A stretch of 5,732 bases of DNA from Candidatus Zhuqueibacterota bacterium (lineage in GTDB: Bacteria > KSB1 > UBA2214). Position numbers and translations under genes: made by a program. How positions within the stretch are numbered: the first letter of the stretch is position 1; the number at the start of each line of letters is the position of its first letter. The notes under the pieces are model-generated. The model did not search any database. It saw nothing but the letters and a program-made list of their open reading frames with translations, and was not told where the DNA came from. The stretch covers positions 1-5,732 of the forward strand of contig JAKJDB010000201.1 of the NCBI GenBank assembly GCA_022706175.1, written 5' to 3'. Shown here piece by piece: positions 4,322 to 5,732 of the stretch.

Positions 4322-5732
4322 ATGAATCGCTCATATTGCAAACGCGGACATCTCCACGTTTTAATTCCTGGGGTTTTCCTCTGCCTGAATTTGGCATTTT
4401 TTATCGCCTCCGCATTTGCACAATCGCAGATTTTCGTTCTCCCCGGGGAGCGGACTGTCAGGATCGATAAAGGCATTTCGCAGATGCACCGCAAGGTTAT
4501 GGATTATCAATGCCCTCAGACCGGCTACTATCGTATCTACAGCCGGGTGTGGTACAACAGCGGCGATTTGCAACTGAATGAAAGTTTTTACATGGATTGG
4601 CGGACCAACACGGGTGTGGTCGTCACTCCAGTGGACACCAATGTCGCCGGCCCTTATCGAGTTATCGAGGATGATCCCGGCCCACCTCACCATGTCTGGA
4701 GAGAATGCGGCGCCTTTTATCTTAAAGCCGGCCGCTACAGCCTATGGATGCATCACTATTCATTGATTTCCGACTCTTTTCCTGAATTTCTCAACAGCAC
4801 GCTGGATCCAATAGTACCCGAAAGCGTCCGCCTAACCGACAGCCTTAAAATCGTCTATTACCCGGGCACTGACGCTGCTGTCCGCATTACCCCCATCACC
4901 CAAAGCAATACATCCTATCAGGGAAAATCTGTGCCGGTCATCGAAAGCGGTGAAACCTTTCAATACCGCTTGATGGCATACAATCGAGGCGGAGAAATAC
5001 TCGGAACGCCCCTGCTGCGCAATACGCTTGCGGATGGAATTCTCGCAGAGTCGTTTTCCATGTCGCCAACCAAAGCTGTCGGAAACCAACAGGAATGGCT
5101 GTTGCCCGACCTGGCAGTTGGAGATTCTCTGGAACTGCTCGTCTTCGCCCGAGCGGCGGTAGAGTTTCCTGCCGGTTTCACCGCCTTGCTGGACCATGCT
5201 GAACTTGAAGTGGTCAATGATCCGGACACCTCCAATAACCGCGATCAGGCCATGGTCTATGGCTATAAAGCGACGCCAGCCACCGCTGATCTGCAGATCA
5301 CTCTCTCTGCCAAAAGCGACTCTATGGTGGAAAGAAACGGTGTGCAATCGCCGGCCGTTAAGCCGGGTGGAAAAATAACCTATACGCTGCGAATACAAAA
5401 TCTTGGTCCGGATGAGGGATCGGATATCGCTGTCCTGCAAATCCTGCCCCCCTTCTTCACTTCTCAAGGAAGCGATGCCGCTTATACATCATCAGGGACT
5501 GATTCACTGATCTGGCATTTTGACCAGTTGGCCGTTGGACAAACGTTGACCATCTCACTCTGGGGGGAGGTCTTCTCAACCCTCGTGGAAAAGGATTCCC
5601 TGCTGGTCAGCCAAAGTGAGGTGTCTGCCGCCACCCAGGATCTTTTGCTCTCCAACAACAAGGATCAGGCCACGGTCTATGCGCTTAAAGCTAAAGAGCC
5701 GCCGCTCCCGCCTTCCAAACATTTCGACCTGG
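4322..5732 (+). CDS. Large secreted protein with beta-sandwich and DUF11/CARDB-like repeats, N-terminal part (runs off right edge)
   Basis: The frame is open from the ATG at 4322 to the window end, 470 codons. A signal peptide is clear: basic residues K7-R8, a hydrophobic core at about 13-28, and the cleavage site AFA-Q after A33, so the protein is exported. Residues about 36-180 read like a beta-sandwich module, with TGYYRIYSRV, NESFYMDW, and ECGAFYLKAGRYSLWMHHY before DSLKIVYY. This resembles CBM6-like carbohydrate-binding domains, a resemblance by pattern only. Two immunoglobulin-like repeats follow, about 184-316 and 321-457. Each has a GETFQYRLMAYNRGG or GGKITYTLRIQNLGPDEG strand pair, as in DUF11/CARDB domains, and ends in SNN-R/K-DQAxVYxxKA. 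A Pro-rich linker and HFDL then suggest a third repeat. Function is unknown; adhesion or surface glycan binding is inferred. AAGGA lies 12 bases before the ATG, rather far, but a TAA at 4304 leaves no other upstream start. No promoter is obvious. Confidence 0.88.
   Translation, partial: MNRSYCKRGHLHVLIPGVFLCLNLAFFIASAFAQSQIFVLPGERTVRIDKGISQMHRKVMDYQCPQTGYYRIYSRVWYNSGDLQLNESFYMDWRTNTGVVVTPVDTNVAGPYRVIEDDPGPPHHVWRECGAFYLKAGRYSLWMHHYSLISDSFPEFLNSTLDPIVPESVRLTDSLKIVYYPGTDAAVRITPITQSNTSYQGKSVPVIESGETFQYRLMAYNRGGEILGTPLLRNTLADGILAESFSMSPTKAVGNQQEWLLPDLAVGDSLELLVFARAAVEFPAGFTALLDHAELEVVNDPDTSNNRDQAMVYGYKATPATADLQITLSAKSDSMVERNGVQSPAVKPGGKITYTLRIQNLGPDEGSDIAVLQILPPFFTSQGSDAAYTSSGTDSLIWHFDQLAVGQTLTISLWGEVFSTLVEKDSLLVSQSEVSAATQDLLLSNNKDQATVYALKAKEPPLPPSKHFDL

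Noticed and set aside
4832..5467. A 211-codon minus-strand frame and smaller ones opposite the secreted-protein gene
   Set aside because: The plus-strand frame has a signal peptide and repeat domains over the same bases; the antisense product shows no motif.

Overview
The window is bacterial, with roughly balanced to slightly high GC in the genes and AT-rich gaps. It holds one leftward block of small housekeeping genes, a leftward glycosyltransferase, a rightward tRNA unit and the 5' part of a rightward secreted-protein gene. The organism cannot be named with certainty. The 31-residue AURKAIP1/COX24-type ribosomal protein and the secreted repeat-domain protein would suit a member of the Fibrobacteres-Chlorobi-Bacteroidetes superphylum or a related candidate phylum (inference). 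Several genes carry strong Shine-Dalgarno sequences, and one is an 11-base perfect complement of the usual 16S 3' end. That argues against a typical Bacteroidota member, where such sites are rarely used.

Layout, left to right. Positions 1-92 (minus) are the first 30 codons of dxs, running off the edge. xseB (103-324) and xseA (363-1610) encode the small and large subunits of exonuclease VII. Transcription runs xseA, xseB, dxs with short gaps, so these three look like one operon. Upstream lie an intrinsic terminator and a GC-rich leader with an inverted repeat. Next come a 31-codon gene with a TTG start (1734-1829), an HU/IHF-type nucleoid protein gene (1842-2165) whose stop codon lies inside the ribosome-binding site of the 31-codon gene, and an FmdB-type zinc-ribbon protein gene (2290-2517).

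A family-4 glycosyltransferase gene (2697-3848, minus) stands alone with its own likely promoter and a weak terminator. Divergent from it is a near-consensus sigma-70 promoter driving tRNA-Val(CAC) at 4025-4098. The tRNA is followed by about 135 bases holding hairpins and a possible 24-codon ORF, closed by a strong intrinsic terminator (4235-4276). A long rightward gene then starts at 4322 and runs off the right edge. It has a signal peptide, a possible carbohydrate-binding-like beta-sandwich domain and two DUF11/CARDB-like repeats.

The leftward block joins translation (ribosomal protein), nucleoid structure (HU), DNA processing (exonuclease VII) and isoprenoid precursor synthesis (DXS). The least conventional parts are the TTG-initiated micro-gene coupled to HU, and the structured stretch with a small ORF between the tRNA and its terminator. 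I see no CRISPR array, insertion sequence, phage gene or defence system.
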